From contig OZ020519.1 of the NCBI GenBank assembly GCA_963971425.1, positions 22,980,786-23,044,785 of the forward strand: a DNA stretch of 64,000 nt. The letters are read 5' to 3'. The translations under genes and the position numbers were made by a program. The stretch comes from Bryoerythrophyllum caledonicum. Lineage: Eukaryota > Streptophyta > Bryopsida > Pottiales > Pottiaceae. Positions 32,844-45,100 of this stretch are shown piece after piece. The notes under the pieces were generated by a model. It was not told where the DNA came from. It did not search any database and saw only the letters and a list, made by a program, of their open reading frames with translations. Positions within the stretch are counted from its first letter, which is position 1; each line of letters opens with the position of its first letter.

Positions 32844-34540
32844 CAGTCCCCTCCACAAAGCAAGGTAACGGCTTGTTGTTTCTCACACACACAGGAAGAG
32901 ACCAACAAGAAAACTTGGCTAATGCTACTCCATGTGCACATCAAATATAGATTTTTTGTCCTAAAATAGTTAGCTTTATACATGTAGAAGCTTTTTGCTA
33001 AAAAAATACAATTTTTTTTGTAATCAATTCCAACCTGAAAATTGAATTGATCAACAACTACTACTACCATTGTATGCTACCTCCTCTGGCATCAATAACA
33101 ACTTCTATCCGTTTTGGCATGCTTGTAGTTAACTTGTCTAACATCTCCATTGGTATGCTCTCCCAAGCTCCTTGCACTACATTTGACATTTTCTCTTTGT
33201 TTTTTGGTCTTTTCATCTTCTGGACCCTATCTTTACAAATCATCCACATGTTTTCTAGAGGATTTAAGTCAAGAGAATTTGGAGGCCAATTGAGCATCTT
33301 TAAACCAATATCTTTGATGCAATTTTTTGTCACTCTGGTTGTATGTGTTGGTGCACCATCCAACATAAATACTAATTCTTCATGGTTAGCATGGTGGTAG
33401 AAGTAGGGCAATAATCCTTGCTCACATACAATCTCTACAAAGTCCATAGCAGTGCGTTGTCTAAAAGGAATTAAAATAAAAAAACACTTACTAGTTGCAG
33501 TAAAAGCACCCCAAACCATGATTGACATCCTTCTAGACTTGAATGTTGGTGCTAAACATTGTGAATGAAATTTTTATGAAGTAGACTGCCATACTTGAGT
33601 TTGACGTGAATAAGTACCGATCTCAAATGACGACTCATCACTCCAAATATCCAACTTCCATTGTTCCACGGTCCAATGTTTATGCTCTTTCGCAAAGGCT
33701 AACCTCAATTTCTTGTGTCTCTGATTCAACAAAGGTTTCTTCTTGGCAATTCGGCTGCCAAATTCAAGGTCATGCACTTCTTTTTGTATGATATTCATAC
33801 TCACAGAAATGGGCAAGTCACTAGCAAGTTCAGCAAGAGGTGTTCTACAATTCTTGACAATCTCATATTTGAGAACTCATCAATCAATCTCTTGCAGCTT
33901 TTTTGGACATCCAGATCTTTTTGCTATTCGTACTGAACCTCACTCTCGATATCTCTTGAAGACTATTGAAATGCTCTTTTTTTATTTTCCAACTACATTT
34001 GCAATTTCACTCAAAGATGCTCTAGCTGTGTTCATTCCTACAATAAAACTCTCCTCTTCTACTGATAAGAAGTAACTTGTTATGGTACTAGTGAGGGAGA
34101 GTAAAAATGAACTTGCTAAATGACAGACACAACAATTCTATGAGCTACTATACCAACAACTACAGCATCACAAGAAATCAATTTTGTAGAAAAACCTTCT
34201 AGGTATGAGTGACCTCACATATCATCACAACTACTCAACTTCATGACATTGCCACCAAAATTTAGCGACTTAGGTACTCACAGAGCTTCCTATTCTCAAA
34301 AATATCTGAATTGCTTCAAAAAGCTTCACATTCCACATGGTACTCAAACTGATGTAACATATGGAATTGCTAGTCTAAAAGCCATTGACGGCTCATAAAT
34401 GCATTCTCAAATACTACAATTATATAATTGCAATTTATTTTGGCTAAATCAACTTCCTAATTTGGATGTTCAATCAAATCAGCTGTGTAACACATGTGAG
34501 TTGACTCATGGTGGGTTACCTTATTTTGCGAAGGGGACTG
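32844..34540 (-). mobile_element. Tc1/mariner-like element in gypsy integrase
   Basis: TA lies on both sides (32842-32843 and 34541-34542). The inverted terminal repeats begin cagtcccct and extend about 28 bp with a few mismatches. Length is 1,697 bp. The element sits inside the integrase coding region of the methyltransferase gypsy element, so it arrived later. Confidence 0.85.
33064..34075 (-). pseudogene. Tc1-type DD34E transposase
   Basis: On the minus strand, an N-terminal helix-turn-helix region with several stops precedes a DDE catalytic domain. The first Asp is in IWSDESSF, the second in MLDGAPTHTT, and the Glu in LDLNPLENMW. There are 34 residues between the second Asp and the Glu, diagnostic of DD34E. 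The C-terminus ends GGSIQW. Stops interrupt the middle (near 33575) and N-terminus. Confidence 0.85.
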
Positions 34541-34544
34541 TACA

Positions 34545-35283
34545 CAAAGACCTAAGACATTTAGTGCGCCATGGACTCATTCAAAATTGCACTGGCAGTA
34601 TTGGTGGACCGGCATGTATCAGTAGGTCACCATGTATGTTTCTCGGTGTGATGTATGTGATCGGGTTCGATCAAGCTTCAACACCTTGTCACCTCAGTTG
34701 CAGCCTATGCCCATTATGAGGCTAGGCTATCGGTGGTCTTTGGACTTTGTTGGTCTACTTATTGTAATGCGACGCGGATCCAAAGTATGTTTTGGTGATG
34801 GTCGAGCATTTTAGCAATTGGATTGAGCTTGTCACTCTTCCGTAGAACTCTTTGTAGTTCGCGGCCATGGCATTCCTCGACCAAGTGTTGGCTTGTTTTG
34901 TAGCCCAAGGTAGGGTTTTGACTAATATGGGGCGTGAGTTCCTTAGGGCATTCAATGCTTTGTATACCAAGGCTTTGATTGACCATCATACCACTTCTCA
35001 AGATCATCCAAAAGTGGACGGTTTGGCGGATCGTGTGGTTCAGACCGTTAAGCGAGGCCTACAGAAGTATGGATTATTTTAGGATGGCCACCGTGATTGG
35101 AATCTGATGATACCACGGATTGCCATAGGGTACCGGTTTAGCCAATAGGCTTCACTAGCTGCTTTTAGTCCGTATCAGTTGTTGTATAAGCAGGAGCCAA
35201 TTTTACTGAGTTCCGTTCGGAAAAAGTAAGCTCCGCTTGTGGATTTGGACCATCCAGAGGTATGGGAGGTGATAGTCGATTAA
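34545..35283 (+). pseudogene. Integrase catalytic core of methyltransferase-bearing gypsy element
   Basis: WWTGMYQ and CDVCDRVR (the CC of the HHCC finger) precede the core aspartate in RWSLDFVGL. The second catalytic position reads TNMGREF, where integrases have T-D, so Asp is replaced by Asn. The Glu position in GLADRVVQTVK reads Asp. These two changes together predict an inactive enzyme. The coding sequence is cut by the MITE at the TTAA at 35280. Confidence 0.72.
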
Positions 35284-36090
35284 CCCCTAAAGGACCGATG
35301 TCTCCTTGGGGGACGTTTTGAGTTTAGGTGAGGTACCACGTTCTCAATTCTAGGCATTATTTTCTGAGATTTTTTATTGAATAGCCAACTTTTGATTAGC
35401 TTTGCATAGACACAAATTTCGTAGAATTCCGACTTACGGTTCAAAAGTTACAATTTATTTTCACTTACATATACAAATAGTGCAGCAGTTTAGTGTGACA
35501 TATCACAAATACTGTCACCAAACTTTAATAACTTCTAAATTCAATAGAAATTCGAGTTTTTGTCCATTTAAAAGACTGAAAATGTCCTCTTGGAAAGGAA
35601 ATTAAGATCTTTGCATCTACCGTACGGATTTGTGAATTTCAAATATTTGAGAAGGATATGATATATGCAAAATATAAAGTGTATTGTTGATTCTCGGCTC
35701 ATAGGTGCATTGCACGATTTTTTAGGACATCTTCTACACCTCTTCTACTTCTAAAATTTGGTGCACATGTGCCTAACATGATCCTTTTCAAGTTAAGACA
35801 ATAAAATCACGGCCCATAGTGCAAAAAGTTGCCATAGAAGGGGGTCGAAGTTTGTTGAAGGTGTATAGTATGACCTGAAAAAGAGATTATGTCGCACTTC
35901 AAAGGCTATTTCTTTCAATCCGTGCGGTCAAACTTACCAAAAATCTCACCACACACTCTCATACAAGTCTAGTACAAGATCCTACGGTTAACTTTTCAAA
36001 AAAATGATTTTGTATCATTTTGTGTCGAATGCGCTGAAAATGGCAGATTTGGAGTGTTTTTGAGGAAAAATTGCCTTGGTCCTTTAGGGG
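35284..36090. mobile_element. piggyBac-type MITE, complete copy
   Basis: It is flanked by TTAA at 35280-35283 and 36091-36094, with 13-bp perfect inverted terminal repeats ccccctaaagg-type (CCCCTAAAGGACC on the left and its complement on the right). At 807 bp it has no transposase. TTAA duplication with CCC-starting ends is the piggyBac signature. A second copy lies at 39640-40407 plus 48149-48163. It is inserted in the integrase gene of the gypsy element. Confidence 0.88.
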
Positions 36091-36094
36091 TTAA

Positions 36095-36489
36095 GGTGGT
36101 ATGAACTATATTTTTTCCATCATATTTTTCAAAACCTAATTTTCGGTGCCTTGATTCAACATATATATCGCGTAGTATGTTTGGTATATTTTTAGTCTCT
36201 GTAGTATGCATTATTCTCATCTCGGGAAAGGGTTGGGCCACTTATAGAGCAACATATGTTATGACAACACAAAGTCCCAAAAATCAGCACTTTGTTCAAG
36301 ATATTTTCTGTTCATCTAACATTTTGTTGGGCATGATTTCTTCGCACCTAATCAATGGACAGTTAGCATTCAACAACAATTTAACAAAAGGCTTCAAAAC
36401 AAACATACTATGGAGTATATTATTTTTGCCCAAAATGTACCCCCCTAAGTCGACTTCTACCTTGGGCCGAGTGTTTATGGGATCAAACA
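36095..36489. other. Unassigned sequence between MITE and PHD region
   Basis: About 400 bp of AT-rich sequence separates the integrase from its C-terminal continuation. It is not coding in the frame of either side and is probably another insertion of unknown type. Confidence 0.45.
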
Positions 36490-36492
36490 CAG

Positions 36493-37059
36493 TTCTTTAA
36501 GCGGGCCATGCCTATGGCTATGTAATACTTATCCATCATTCAACACCGTGACAACTTACGGTACACTTGTGTTTGTAGCGGTGCATACCAACCTGAGCTA
36601 CAAGGTTATTCCATGGAGGATTACGTTTATCTGCAGCGTGAGGCGCCCACGACGTTGGACGTCAAGGCAAGGCGCACTATTCTTTGCGTGAAGGATGTGT
36701 TGCCCAGTGACATCTTGTTGCCGGAAGGCAAGGATGGTCGGGAGTCACAACAGCACTATAAGAATTTTGATCCTTGTCATTTATCCATTGATGGTTTTGT
36801 TCATTCAAAGTTGGCCGTTGTGCGAGACAGTCTTTCCTATTTCATGTGTGGGGAGAAGAAGGACGCCGCTTCTATGTTGTTTTGTGACCATTGCCAACGT
36901 CGTTGGCATATAGCTTGCTTGACACCACCTCTCTCTACTCTTTCATCCGAGATTGGACTTGCCCTCTTTGTCGGAGGTCTTCGAGCCACGTTTCACCTGA
37001 TGAAACAGCTTGAATTCCTTGTGGACTTGTCACCGTGTGGTGCGTTGCCATCCAGTTGA
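36493..37059 (+). pseudogene. Integrase C-terminal region with PHD-like zinc finger
   Basis: The segment GAYQPELQGYSMEDYVYLQR resembles the GPY/F-like C-terminal part of gypsy integrases. It is followed by a PHD-like finger: CGEKKDAAS, MLFCDHC, RRWHIACLTPPL, with C, CxxC, H and C ligands in PHD spacing. The first and last cysteine pairs are damaged. PHD fingers bind histone tails, so the likely ancestral role is directing integration to particular chromatin (inference). A chromodomain occupies this position in other chromoviruses. Confidence 0.65.
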
Positions 37060-37325
37060 AGTTCATGGTTTTGATTTAATGATAGGCAACGTGAAGTTGT
37101 GAACATTGACCAAAGGATTGGCAACAAAGTTGCCCAAGGCAATTAAGGATAGGCTCACATTGCACCCGGCCTACCCTCTCTTTGTTACTTCTCCATATGC
37201 TTATTGATTTGGAAACGGGCAATATCTTCAACTCAATGCTTATAGTTGTTGCAGCAACATCACCATGGCGTATAGTCTTGTTAGTGTTGTTTGGTCATAG
37301 GTGGATAGAGGGTCTCTTTATCCGC

Positions 37326-37824
37326 TATGGTGGGCACTTGAGGGTGTACTACGTATATTATTTGTTCTAGTGTATGTTTTTTGTATATTTGGTGTTGGTT
37401 AGGACTCTCAATTTGTTGTAGTTACCGATCTTTCTTTACTCAACAACTATCATGGTATGTGGTGTTGAGGGCCTCTCCGTGTTGTAGTATTTTAGCGTAG
37501 ATTAGTTTGTTACTAATCTACGGATTTAGGGACGTACAATGGCATACCGCATTCATCCGTGGATGATTTCCATCCACTTAGGATTGTGTGTGTGTGCGTA
37601 CAATGACACACACGTCCTTAACTTGACGTCTTTGTCAAATCAAGCTTTGTGAGTGAGTTTGAAAGTGTTTAGTGATTACCTTTGCTAATAAGTGATTGTT
37701 TATCATTAGTGACGGCTCCGCATTCTCTCATACTACTTACATTCGTTGATTCTCCTTTTGTGGAGTGCAAGATGCTTGACTACACTTGTGATTCACTAAT
37801 TATTCCTTGAGGGTGTACTACGTA
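37326..37824 (+). repeat. LTR-like sequence with partial second copy
   Basis: cttgagggtgtactacgta occurs at 37336 and again at 37805. The second copy is interrupted by a Tc1-like element and continues at 39327-39415 (tttgttctag...gttggttaggactctcaat), matching 37354-37430. The first copy follows the end of the gypsy element and may be its 3' LTR. The tandem arrangement suggests two LTR pieces. Confidence 0.55.
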
Positions 37825-39326
37825 TACTGACTCAAAATACTGAGTCAATGTTTCAGTTTGTCAACTTTAGAGAGCAACATCTGGCATTCTAGAAGATATC
37901 TAATTTTAGAAATTGTGATAATGTGAAGATATTTTTATGTAGATTCATGCCACATAACCATTATCTCATTACAGGTGGTCGAATTTGAGAGAGAGATTAG
38001 GAAGAGAAGCGGCCTTTATGGACTCAATTTTTTGAGTAGTTTTGAAGCAACTTGTGATGAGTGAAACTTTGTCAATTTTGATCAATTTTGAGTGAAATTT
38101 TTTGTAGCTAGTGTTCATCTAATGGCGTAGAAGGTTTCTAGTGTGTTTAGAGAAGTTGTGAGGCAGAATGAGGTCAATTTCAAACAAAAAAGAGTTGAAT
38201 GTAGTTGCACCTTTGTAGAAGAATTTCAGCAGTAGAAAAGTAGCACTAGCGGTGGAATTGTCGCAGTCTACGATGAATAGAATTAGAAAGAAATGCTTTG
38301 AGAACATTGACATGTCAAAAAGAGGGCGTCCAAAGGCTTTAAAGAGTTATGAGAAGAGATTTGTTGTACGCTCAATGACTGTAGGTAGGTTGGAGAATGC
38401 AGTTCCAGCAACGAGAGCACTCAAAACTGAGACAAGAGTGGATGTTTGTGTTGAAACAGTGAGAAATGCTTTGAGAGACACAAGTTTATGGGCAATAGAG
38501 AAGGTTTCCAAGCGAGCTTTGTCTGCCAAGAATGTGAAAGATAGATTGGCTTTTGCTAAAATACACAAGTATTGGACAGTTCATGATTGGGAGAGGGTCG
38601 TTTTTAGTGATGAGACAAGAGTCAATCGTTTTAATTCCGATGGAAGGACTTGGTGTTGGATTCGTGATAAAAAGAACCTTCCAAGTCATGCTCTCAAACA
38701 AAGTGTGAAACATGGAGGAGGTTCAGTCATGTTTTGCATTTGATTTACTTTACGAGTAGGTAATGTGCACAAGATAGATGGGAGGATGAATGCTACAAAT
38801 TATCTTGAGCTGTTACAAGAGGAATTATATATTACATCGGTAGATTTTGACTTTGATCTTCATGAAGTTATTTTTCAACAAGACAATGCTCTTGTGCGCA
38901 CGGCTAAGATTGTTCAAGAATGGTTTTGGGAGCAACCATATGATGTTATGAAGTGGCTTGCTTAGTCTCCCGGCCTTAATCCCATTGAACATGTGTGGGC
39001 TTCTGTGCAATGGAGATTGATTTATTATCCAGTTGCTCCAAGGAATCTCCATGAATTGTGGACTTGTATTGAAGAGGTTTATGCTTCTATTTTTGAGTGT
39101 ATTCTAAAAAGTGCTCAAAAAACCTACTCCATGTATATATCCAATTTTCAAATTCCATATCTTGGAATCTATCAATTTAATTTGTGTTTTTTCACTTAGA
39201 TGTTGTTTATTACTTTATGCTTTACAATTTTAGTATACAAAGTTTTTCAATTTGTCCATCTGTTCTCATGGCATTGTAGATCTAATGTAACTAACTGAAA
39301 CATTGACTCAGTATTTTGAATCAGTG
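37825..39326 (+). mobile_element. Tc1-like element in the second LTR-like copy
   Basis: The terminal inverted repeats are about 33 bp with two mismatches (they share tcaaaatactgagtcaat). TA flanks both ends. The empty-site sequence is visible at 37336-37360, where the host repeat runs through uninterrupted, confirming the insertion. Confidence 0.85.
38125..39199 (+). pseudogene. Tc1-type DD34E transposase
   Basis: A single frame with about four stops (including 38741 and 38963). The helix-turn-helix region precedes GRPKAL. The first Asp is in VVFSDETRV, the second in FQQDNALV, and the Glu in LNPIEHVW, with 34 residues between the last two. The stop at 38963 replaces a residue just before the PGLNPIEH motif, where Tc1 relatives have Gln. 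It is distinct from the transposases at 33064 and 46619. Confidence 0.85.
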
Positions 39327-39639
39327 TATACTTGTTCTAGAGTATGTTTTTTGTTTATTTGATGTTGGTTAGGACTCTCAATGTGTTGTGGTTATCCATC
39401 TTTCTTTACACGACAAAGTGCAAAATCTCTATCCTAGTAAAATTGTTGTTTCCAATTCAAAAAGTGTCATACTTCACTCAAAAAGCATCCTTCTCCTTGT
39501 CCTATTTGATCAAATTGACTGGCCTTTTTCTAAATCCCTTGAATTACTAAGTGAAAAACGATAAATTCACTACTAGTGTGTTGCACCATCTTGAGTTGTT
39601 CCTATTATTCAATTTCTATCATTATTCATTTTGAATTAA

Positions 39640-40407
39640 CCTCCAAAGGCCCAATGTACCTTTGGGTAGGGTACCACGTTCTCAAATTTAGGCATGATTT
39701 TATGAGATTTTCTTATTGAATGGGAAATTTTTTATTACCTTCCGGCAGACATCATTTTGTAGAAATCTCACTTCTTCTTCAGAAGTTACAATTTTTTTGG
39801 AACATATACAAATAGTGCAGCAGTTTAGTGTGACGTATAACAAATAGTGTAGCAAAACTTTAATTAAATCTAAATTGAATAGAAATTCGATTTTTGTCCA
39901 TCTAAAAAAATAAAATTCCTCTTGGAAAGAAAATGGAGATCTTTGCATCTACCGTACGGATTTTTGAATTTATAAAATATGAGAAGGATATGGTACATGC
40001 AAAACTTGAAGTATATTGTTAATTCTTAGCACATAGTTGCATTGCAGGATTTTTAAAGACATCTTCTATCCCTCTTCTACTTCTAAAATTTGATGCACAT
40101 GTGTCTAACATGATCCTTCTTAAGTCAAAATCAAAAAAACCATGGAGCGTACTGCAAAAAGTTGCCATAGAAGGTGGTCGAAGTATGATGAAGGTGTTAA
40201 GTATGACCTCAAGAAGAATTTTTGTCTCACTTCAAAGGATGATATCATTCAATCCGTGCGGTCAAACTGATTAAAATTTTTACATTTGTACAATCCTAGT
40301 ACAAGATCCTACGATTAGATATGTAAAAAATGTGTTGATTTGTATTTTATGTTGAATGCATTGAAATTGGCAATTTTCAGTGAGTTTGGGTGCTAGAATG
40401 CCTTGGG
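39640..40407. mobile_element. piggyBac-type MITE, left part, split by gypsy insertion
   Basis: TTAA is at 39636-39639, then a CCTCCAAAGGCCCAA terminus. The body matches 35284-36090 (shared ggtaccacgttctca and aatagtgcagcagtttagtg). The last 5 bp, TTGGG at 40403-40407, are the target duplication of the gypsy element. The right end (48149-48163) is 7.7 kb away, and the reunited ends are inverted repeats. Confidence 0.88.
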
Positions 40408-40424
40408 TGTTAGGGACATAGTCT

Positions 40425-40580
40425 TAGAACCTTCTAGAGACAAGTTTCTAGAGCCTTCTAGAAACAAGTCTCTAGAACATTTTAGAAAGAAGTCTTTGGA
40501 ACCTTCTAGAAGGAAGTCTCTGGAACCTTCTACAAAGAAGTCTCTGAAATCTTCTAAAAAGAAGTTTCTAGAAGCTTCAT
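40425..40580 (+). promoter_or_regulatory. Tandem heat-shock-element-like array in LTR
   Basis: About seven 24-bp units each contain GAA-nn-TTC-nn-GAA-like modules. GAACCTTCTAGAA at 40499-40511 is an exact three-module heat shock element (nGAAnnTTCnnGAAn), and neighbouring units are one or two bases off. The 3' LTR holds exact copies at 46182-46194 and 46206-46218. Heat shock factor binding is inferred from the consensus. Confidence 0.75.
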
Positions 40581-40618
40581 GGTTAGCGGAAGTTCTAGAA
40601 GTTTCCTAGTTCTAGAAG

Positions 40619-40627
40619 TATATATAG
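40619..40627 (+). promoter_or_regulatory. LTR TATA box
   Basis: TATATATAG lies about 40 bp after the heat-shock-like array, in the position expected for the U3/R core promoter. The 3' LTR version is split exactly here by the Tc1-like element. Confidence 0.65.
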
Positions 40628-40816
40628 GAGTCGAGGCTGAAGAGTTCTTTAGTCTCGACAACGCATCTCTTGGAGCTCTAGCTCACCTCTCTTGGTGTTG
40701 TTCGTGTACTCTCTTGTTAATCCAAGTTCTTAGTTTCTTGCCTTCAACTCTTTTATAGCCGAACTTTCTTGTTGGTTATTTTTGTTTCCTTGACAGTTTG
40801 TCGAGACTGTATTATC

Positions 40817-40832
40817 ACTAATATCAGAGCTA
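40817..40832 (+). other. Possible primer binding site
   Basis: aatatcagagct resembles the tggtatcagagc binding site for initiator tRNA-Met used by many plant retrotransposons. It lies about 22 bp after the LTR, further than usual, so this is tentative. Confidence 0.4.
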
Positions 40833-41095
40833 TTTCCTTCTTGCTAGTGTGTGGATTACCCCTCTTCTTGAAGGTGTGCTAGTGTTTTAAAGGTTGCAGA
40901 TTATCCTACTTTAAACTGATATCTCTTCTATCTCAATATTGGAGCCTTGTTCTTCTTGGAGAGAGTGGATTACCCCTCTTCTAGGAGTCTTGAGGCATTT
41001 TAGAGGTTGTGGAGTACCCTCCTCTAAACCAATATTGCCCTCTTGTCACATTTTTTTTCTCTTGTCTTAGAATAGTTGGAGGTCACGACGTTAGC

Positions 41096-42094
41096 ATGGT
41101 TGAAAGTTTGGAATCCAAATTGGACGTCATCATGAACGTTCTTGCCACGTTATCACATAAGACTACGGAGATCGAAGGACTCATGGCAGGACTTCATAAC
41201 GGTGGAACCTTTGAGATAGCACAGTCTAGAGTCCACCGTTCTCAAAGTTCTGCACCAGAAGAAGTAGCTCTAGCTTCGGTTCGACAAGACCCGATGGTGC
41301 AACAACAAAAAGAGCCTCGAGTTAGCCTTCCGGATAAGTTCGATGGTACGCGCTCTAAGTTTCGAGGATTTGTCAACCAATTCAGATTGATCACAGTTTT
41401 ACAGCCTGAGCACTACTCAACGGAGGAGTCACGTGTTGGACTAGTGGGGACCCTGCTTACGGGACAAGCTCTGTCGTGGTTTGCTCCCTTGTTCGAGAAG
41501 CGATCACCAATTTTGAACAATTTTGAGACTTTCTTGGAGGCGTTTGCCGAAGCATTTGGCGAACACGACAAGGCTCGTTGGGCTACAACGAAGATCCGGT
41601 CACTACGGCAAGGATCACGCTCTGCATCAGTCTATGCATCGGACTTCCGACAATTGGCATGTGACATCAATTGGGACGAAGATGCGTTGATCATCCAATT
41701 TTATTGGGGTTTAAGAGACGACGTAAAGGATTTTCTATTGTCTCTCCCTGATCCACGAACGCTAAACAAAGCCATCAGTTAAGCGGTGAAATGCGATAAC
41801 CGCCTATTCGAACGTCGCCAAGACCAACGCTCGAGACAACACACGGTTCGCCACGACCCAACTATGTCGGCCACCAGAATGAGTTCCCACTTGGGAACAG
41901 ATGACATGCAAATTGATGCGGTACGTGTCAAGACCCTTACTCAAGAAGAGAAGAAGCGGCGTATGGAGGAAGGACTATGCTTGAATTGTGGTGAGGAAGG
42001 CCATAAAGTTGGAAACTGCCCCAAGAAGCAGAACCGACGCGTTGTGAGGACCAGGAGTGCGTTCGTTCAGGAAAACAAGGATGCCCAGCCATAA
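41096..42094 (+). pseudogene. gag of the chromodomain gypsy element (one stop)
   Basis: 332 codons from ATG at 41096 are broken by TAA at 41780, where the context (KAIS-stop-AVKCDNRLFERRQ) fits a lost glutamine codon. A retrotransposon gag domain (LPDKFDGTRSKFRGFVNQF) spans the middle. A CCHC zinc knuckle, CLNCGEEGHKVGNC, is near the C-terminus. Gag packages the genomic RNA. Confidence 0.9.
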
Positions 42095-42108
42095 TACGAA
42101 CCGTACAG

Positions 42109-45100
42109 TTGGACAGTCGAATACCACAACAACAATCAGGTTCCTTTCTTTCTGCCCAATCTGCCCTTTGCTTTACGATCCCTTTGTTTTTTGGCCCTCA
42201 AAAACTGAAAACCTTAGCATTGTTAGATTCAGGAGCATCTGCTTGTTTTTTAGACGAAGAATTTGCTAAGCGTTATAAGATTCCTTTAGTACGGAAATTT
42301 CAACCTGTTCACGTAGAAGTAATAGATGGACGACCTTTATTGTCTGGTAGAGTCACCCATGAATCTGAACTTATAGAAGTGACGTTTAAGGACCATAGTA
42401 GTTATATTGTTTTTAACATTATTAGAACTCCGTCGAACCCTTTTATTCTTGGTCTCTCTTGGTTAGAAAAACATAACCCATCCATAAATTGGAGACCGCG
42501 AAGGATAACATTTCTTGTAGAACATCCAAAGAGTAAATCTGTTAGGAGACCTCGAATCAAGAAACCCTTGTTTATTGAAGCGAGGGCATTTGTAAGATCG
42601 TCCGAGGAAGGGACACCATTTGTCATTTATGCAACTTCAACTAGCGGAGAGAAGATCTCGACAGCAAGAATACCGGAGCAATACAAGGCTTTTGAAGACA
42701 TGTTCCAAAAGAAGAATGCTGACATGCTATCAGAGCACTGACCATACGATTGTGCCATAGACTTGTTGGAAGAAGCACAACCGCCTTTTGGCCCAATCTA
42801 CAATCTGTCGCAAACGGAATTAGCAGAGCTGCGGAAGTACATTGACGAGAATTTAGCCAAGAACTTCATTTGTCATTCGAAGTCACTAGCTGAGGCACCA
42901 ATCTTATTTGTGAAGAAGAAGGATGGCTCGTTGCGAATGTGCATGGACTATCGAGGCCTCAAGAAGGTGGCAAAGAAGAATCGTTATCCGTTACCCTTGA
43001 TTTCAAGCCTCTTAGAACAACTTGGGCGTGCGAGGATCTTTTCAAAGATTGATCTGAGGGGAGCTTACAACCTTGTACGAATCAAGGAAAGATACGAGTG
43101 GAAGACAACTTTCCGTACAAGGTATGGCCATTTTGAGTATAATGTCATGCCTTTTGGTCTTACCAATGCTCCGGCGGTCTTTCAACACATGATGAATGAC
43201 ATCTTTCGGGAGTACCTCGACGACTTTGTTGTCATCTATCTTGATGATATTTTGGTATTGTCCAAGAACGAAGAGGAGCATGAAAAGCACGTTTGTTTGG
43301 TCCTAGAAAAACTACGGGAGCGAGGACTCTACGCGAAGTTGGAGAAGTGTATATTCCACCAAACTAAGATGGAGTTTTTGGGGTTCATCGCGACTATAGA
43401 AGGTTCGAAGATGGACCCGAAGAAGGTGGAAGAAATTATATCATGGGAAGTTCTAAAGACGGTTAGAGACGTACAATGTTTTCTTGGTTTTGCTAATTTC
43501 TATTGGATATTCATCAAGAACTATTCTCAAGTTGCTGCTCCGCTCATTTGGTTGACATGCAAGGACAAGCTCGAATGGGGACCTCAAACGGAAATAGCGT
43601 TTCAAGTCCTCAAGACAGCATTTACTATGGCTCCAACTTAATACACCCCGACTTTGCAAAAGCCTTCTATTTGGAGACCGATGCTTCAGATTTTTCTTTG
43701 GGAGCCGTGCTTTTGCAAATGGGCGTAGACGGAAAACTTCATCCAGCTGTGCTCTATTCTCGGAAGTTTTCCACTGTTGAGATCAATTATGAGATCCACG
43801 ACAAGGAATTCCTTGCAATAGTGGATTCTTTCCAAGAGTGGCGTCACTTTCTCGAAGGCGCTGCGCATCGAGTGACTGTATACACGGATTACAAGAATTT
43901 GGAGTACTTCATGTCGTCTCGAGTTCTTAACCGTCGTCAAGCTGGATGGAATATGTCGCTATCGCGATTTGACTTTGTCATCACCTACCGGTTTACGAAG
44001 GAGCAAGGGCTGTCTAATGCATTATCGAGGAGATCCTATCTTGCGCCAAAGGTAGGCGAAGCAACATTTGATCAACAATGTACGACATTGTTGAAGCCAG
44101 AGCAATTTCGGATTTGCGCTGCTGTTGTTCCAATTGATGCTGACTTCCTCAATTAAGTACGTGTTGCGGCTATTGAGGATTTTGTAGCTCTTGATATGAA
44201 GCAACGTGTCAATGGTGACAAGTTCAAGGTGGAAGGAGATCTTCTTTATTTTGAAGAGCGGTTGTATATTTCAAGGGGACCAGTACGACTTCAAGTTCTC
44301 CAATCCCGTCACGATTTTCCATCGGCGGGACATTTTGGATTCAACAAGACCTTGGAGCTCATTTCCCGGGATTTTTGGTGGCCCCAGATGTGGAAGGATG
44401 TTAAAGATTTTGTCCTCTCTTGTGACATTTGTTCAAGATCCAAGACTCCTCGGCATCGCCCTTATGGGCTTCTGCAGCCATTGCTTATTCTGCACCGACC
44501 ATGGTCTTCAGTTTCCATGGACTTCATTACGGATCTACCACCTTTGAATTCATTTGATATCATCTTTGTTGTGGTAGATCGGCTTACGAAGATGGCGCAC
44601 TTTATCCCTTGCAAGAAGACATCGTCAAGCAAAGATACAGCAAGGCTCTTTCTTGATAATGTATATCGATATCATGGCCTGCCAGATGATATCGTGCCGG
44701 ATCGAGGAACTCAGTTTGTATCCAGGTTCTGGAATCTCTCTTTGAGATATTGAAGGTGGATATCAAGATTTCTTTGCTTTTCATCCTCAAGCTGACGGTC
44801 ACACGGAACAAGTAGACCAAGTCTTGGAGCAGTATTTACAATGCACCATCAACTACCAGCAAGACAACTGGACCGTATATCTACTGTTTGCCGAGTTTGC
44901 TTACAATAATATCCTTCAAGCGCCGACTTAACAAACACCGTTCTTTGCCAATTATAGGTACCATCCAAAGTTCAATTTATTAAGTCCATCGACGAATAAC
45001 AATCCGGCAGCGGAAGACTTTGCGAAGCAGCTATCGGAGCTTCAAGCTACATTGAGACTTCAATTGTAGACTGCCGAAGAGTCTTACCAGGCGACCACGG

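Larger units (their letters stand above)
25440..37345 (+). mobile_element. Ty3/gypsy element encoding a DNA methyltransferase and a PHD finger
   Basis: Domain order on the plus strand is gag, zinc knuckle, aspartic protease, C5-methyltransferase, reverse transcriptase, RNase H, integrase, PHD-like finger. The RT-RNaseH-integrase order identifies Ty3/gypsy. It is heavily mutated and is interrupted by later insertions at about 30258-31945, 32844-34540 and 35284-36090 (plus an unexplained stretch to about 36490). Ends are approximate: a purine-rich tract at 37336 may be the polypurine tract. The 5' LTR was not found. Confidence 0.75.
40408..40795 (+). repeat. 5' LTR of the chromodomain gypsy element
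   Basis: It is 388 bp, with TG...CA ends. It carries a 24-bp repeat array in the U3 region, a TATA box at 40619 and a pyrimidine-rich downstream part. The 3' LTR is similar but has one repeat unit fewer and several substitutions, so the insertion is not recent. Confidence 0.92.

Noticed and set aside
40403-40609. Lys/Ser/Glu-rich frame (LEPSRxKS repeats) in the LTR, also at 46077
   Set aside because: This is the translation of the 24-bp heat-shock-like repeat and lies in the U3 region. No gene expected.
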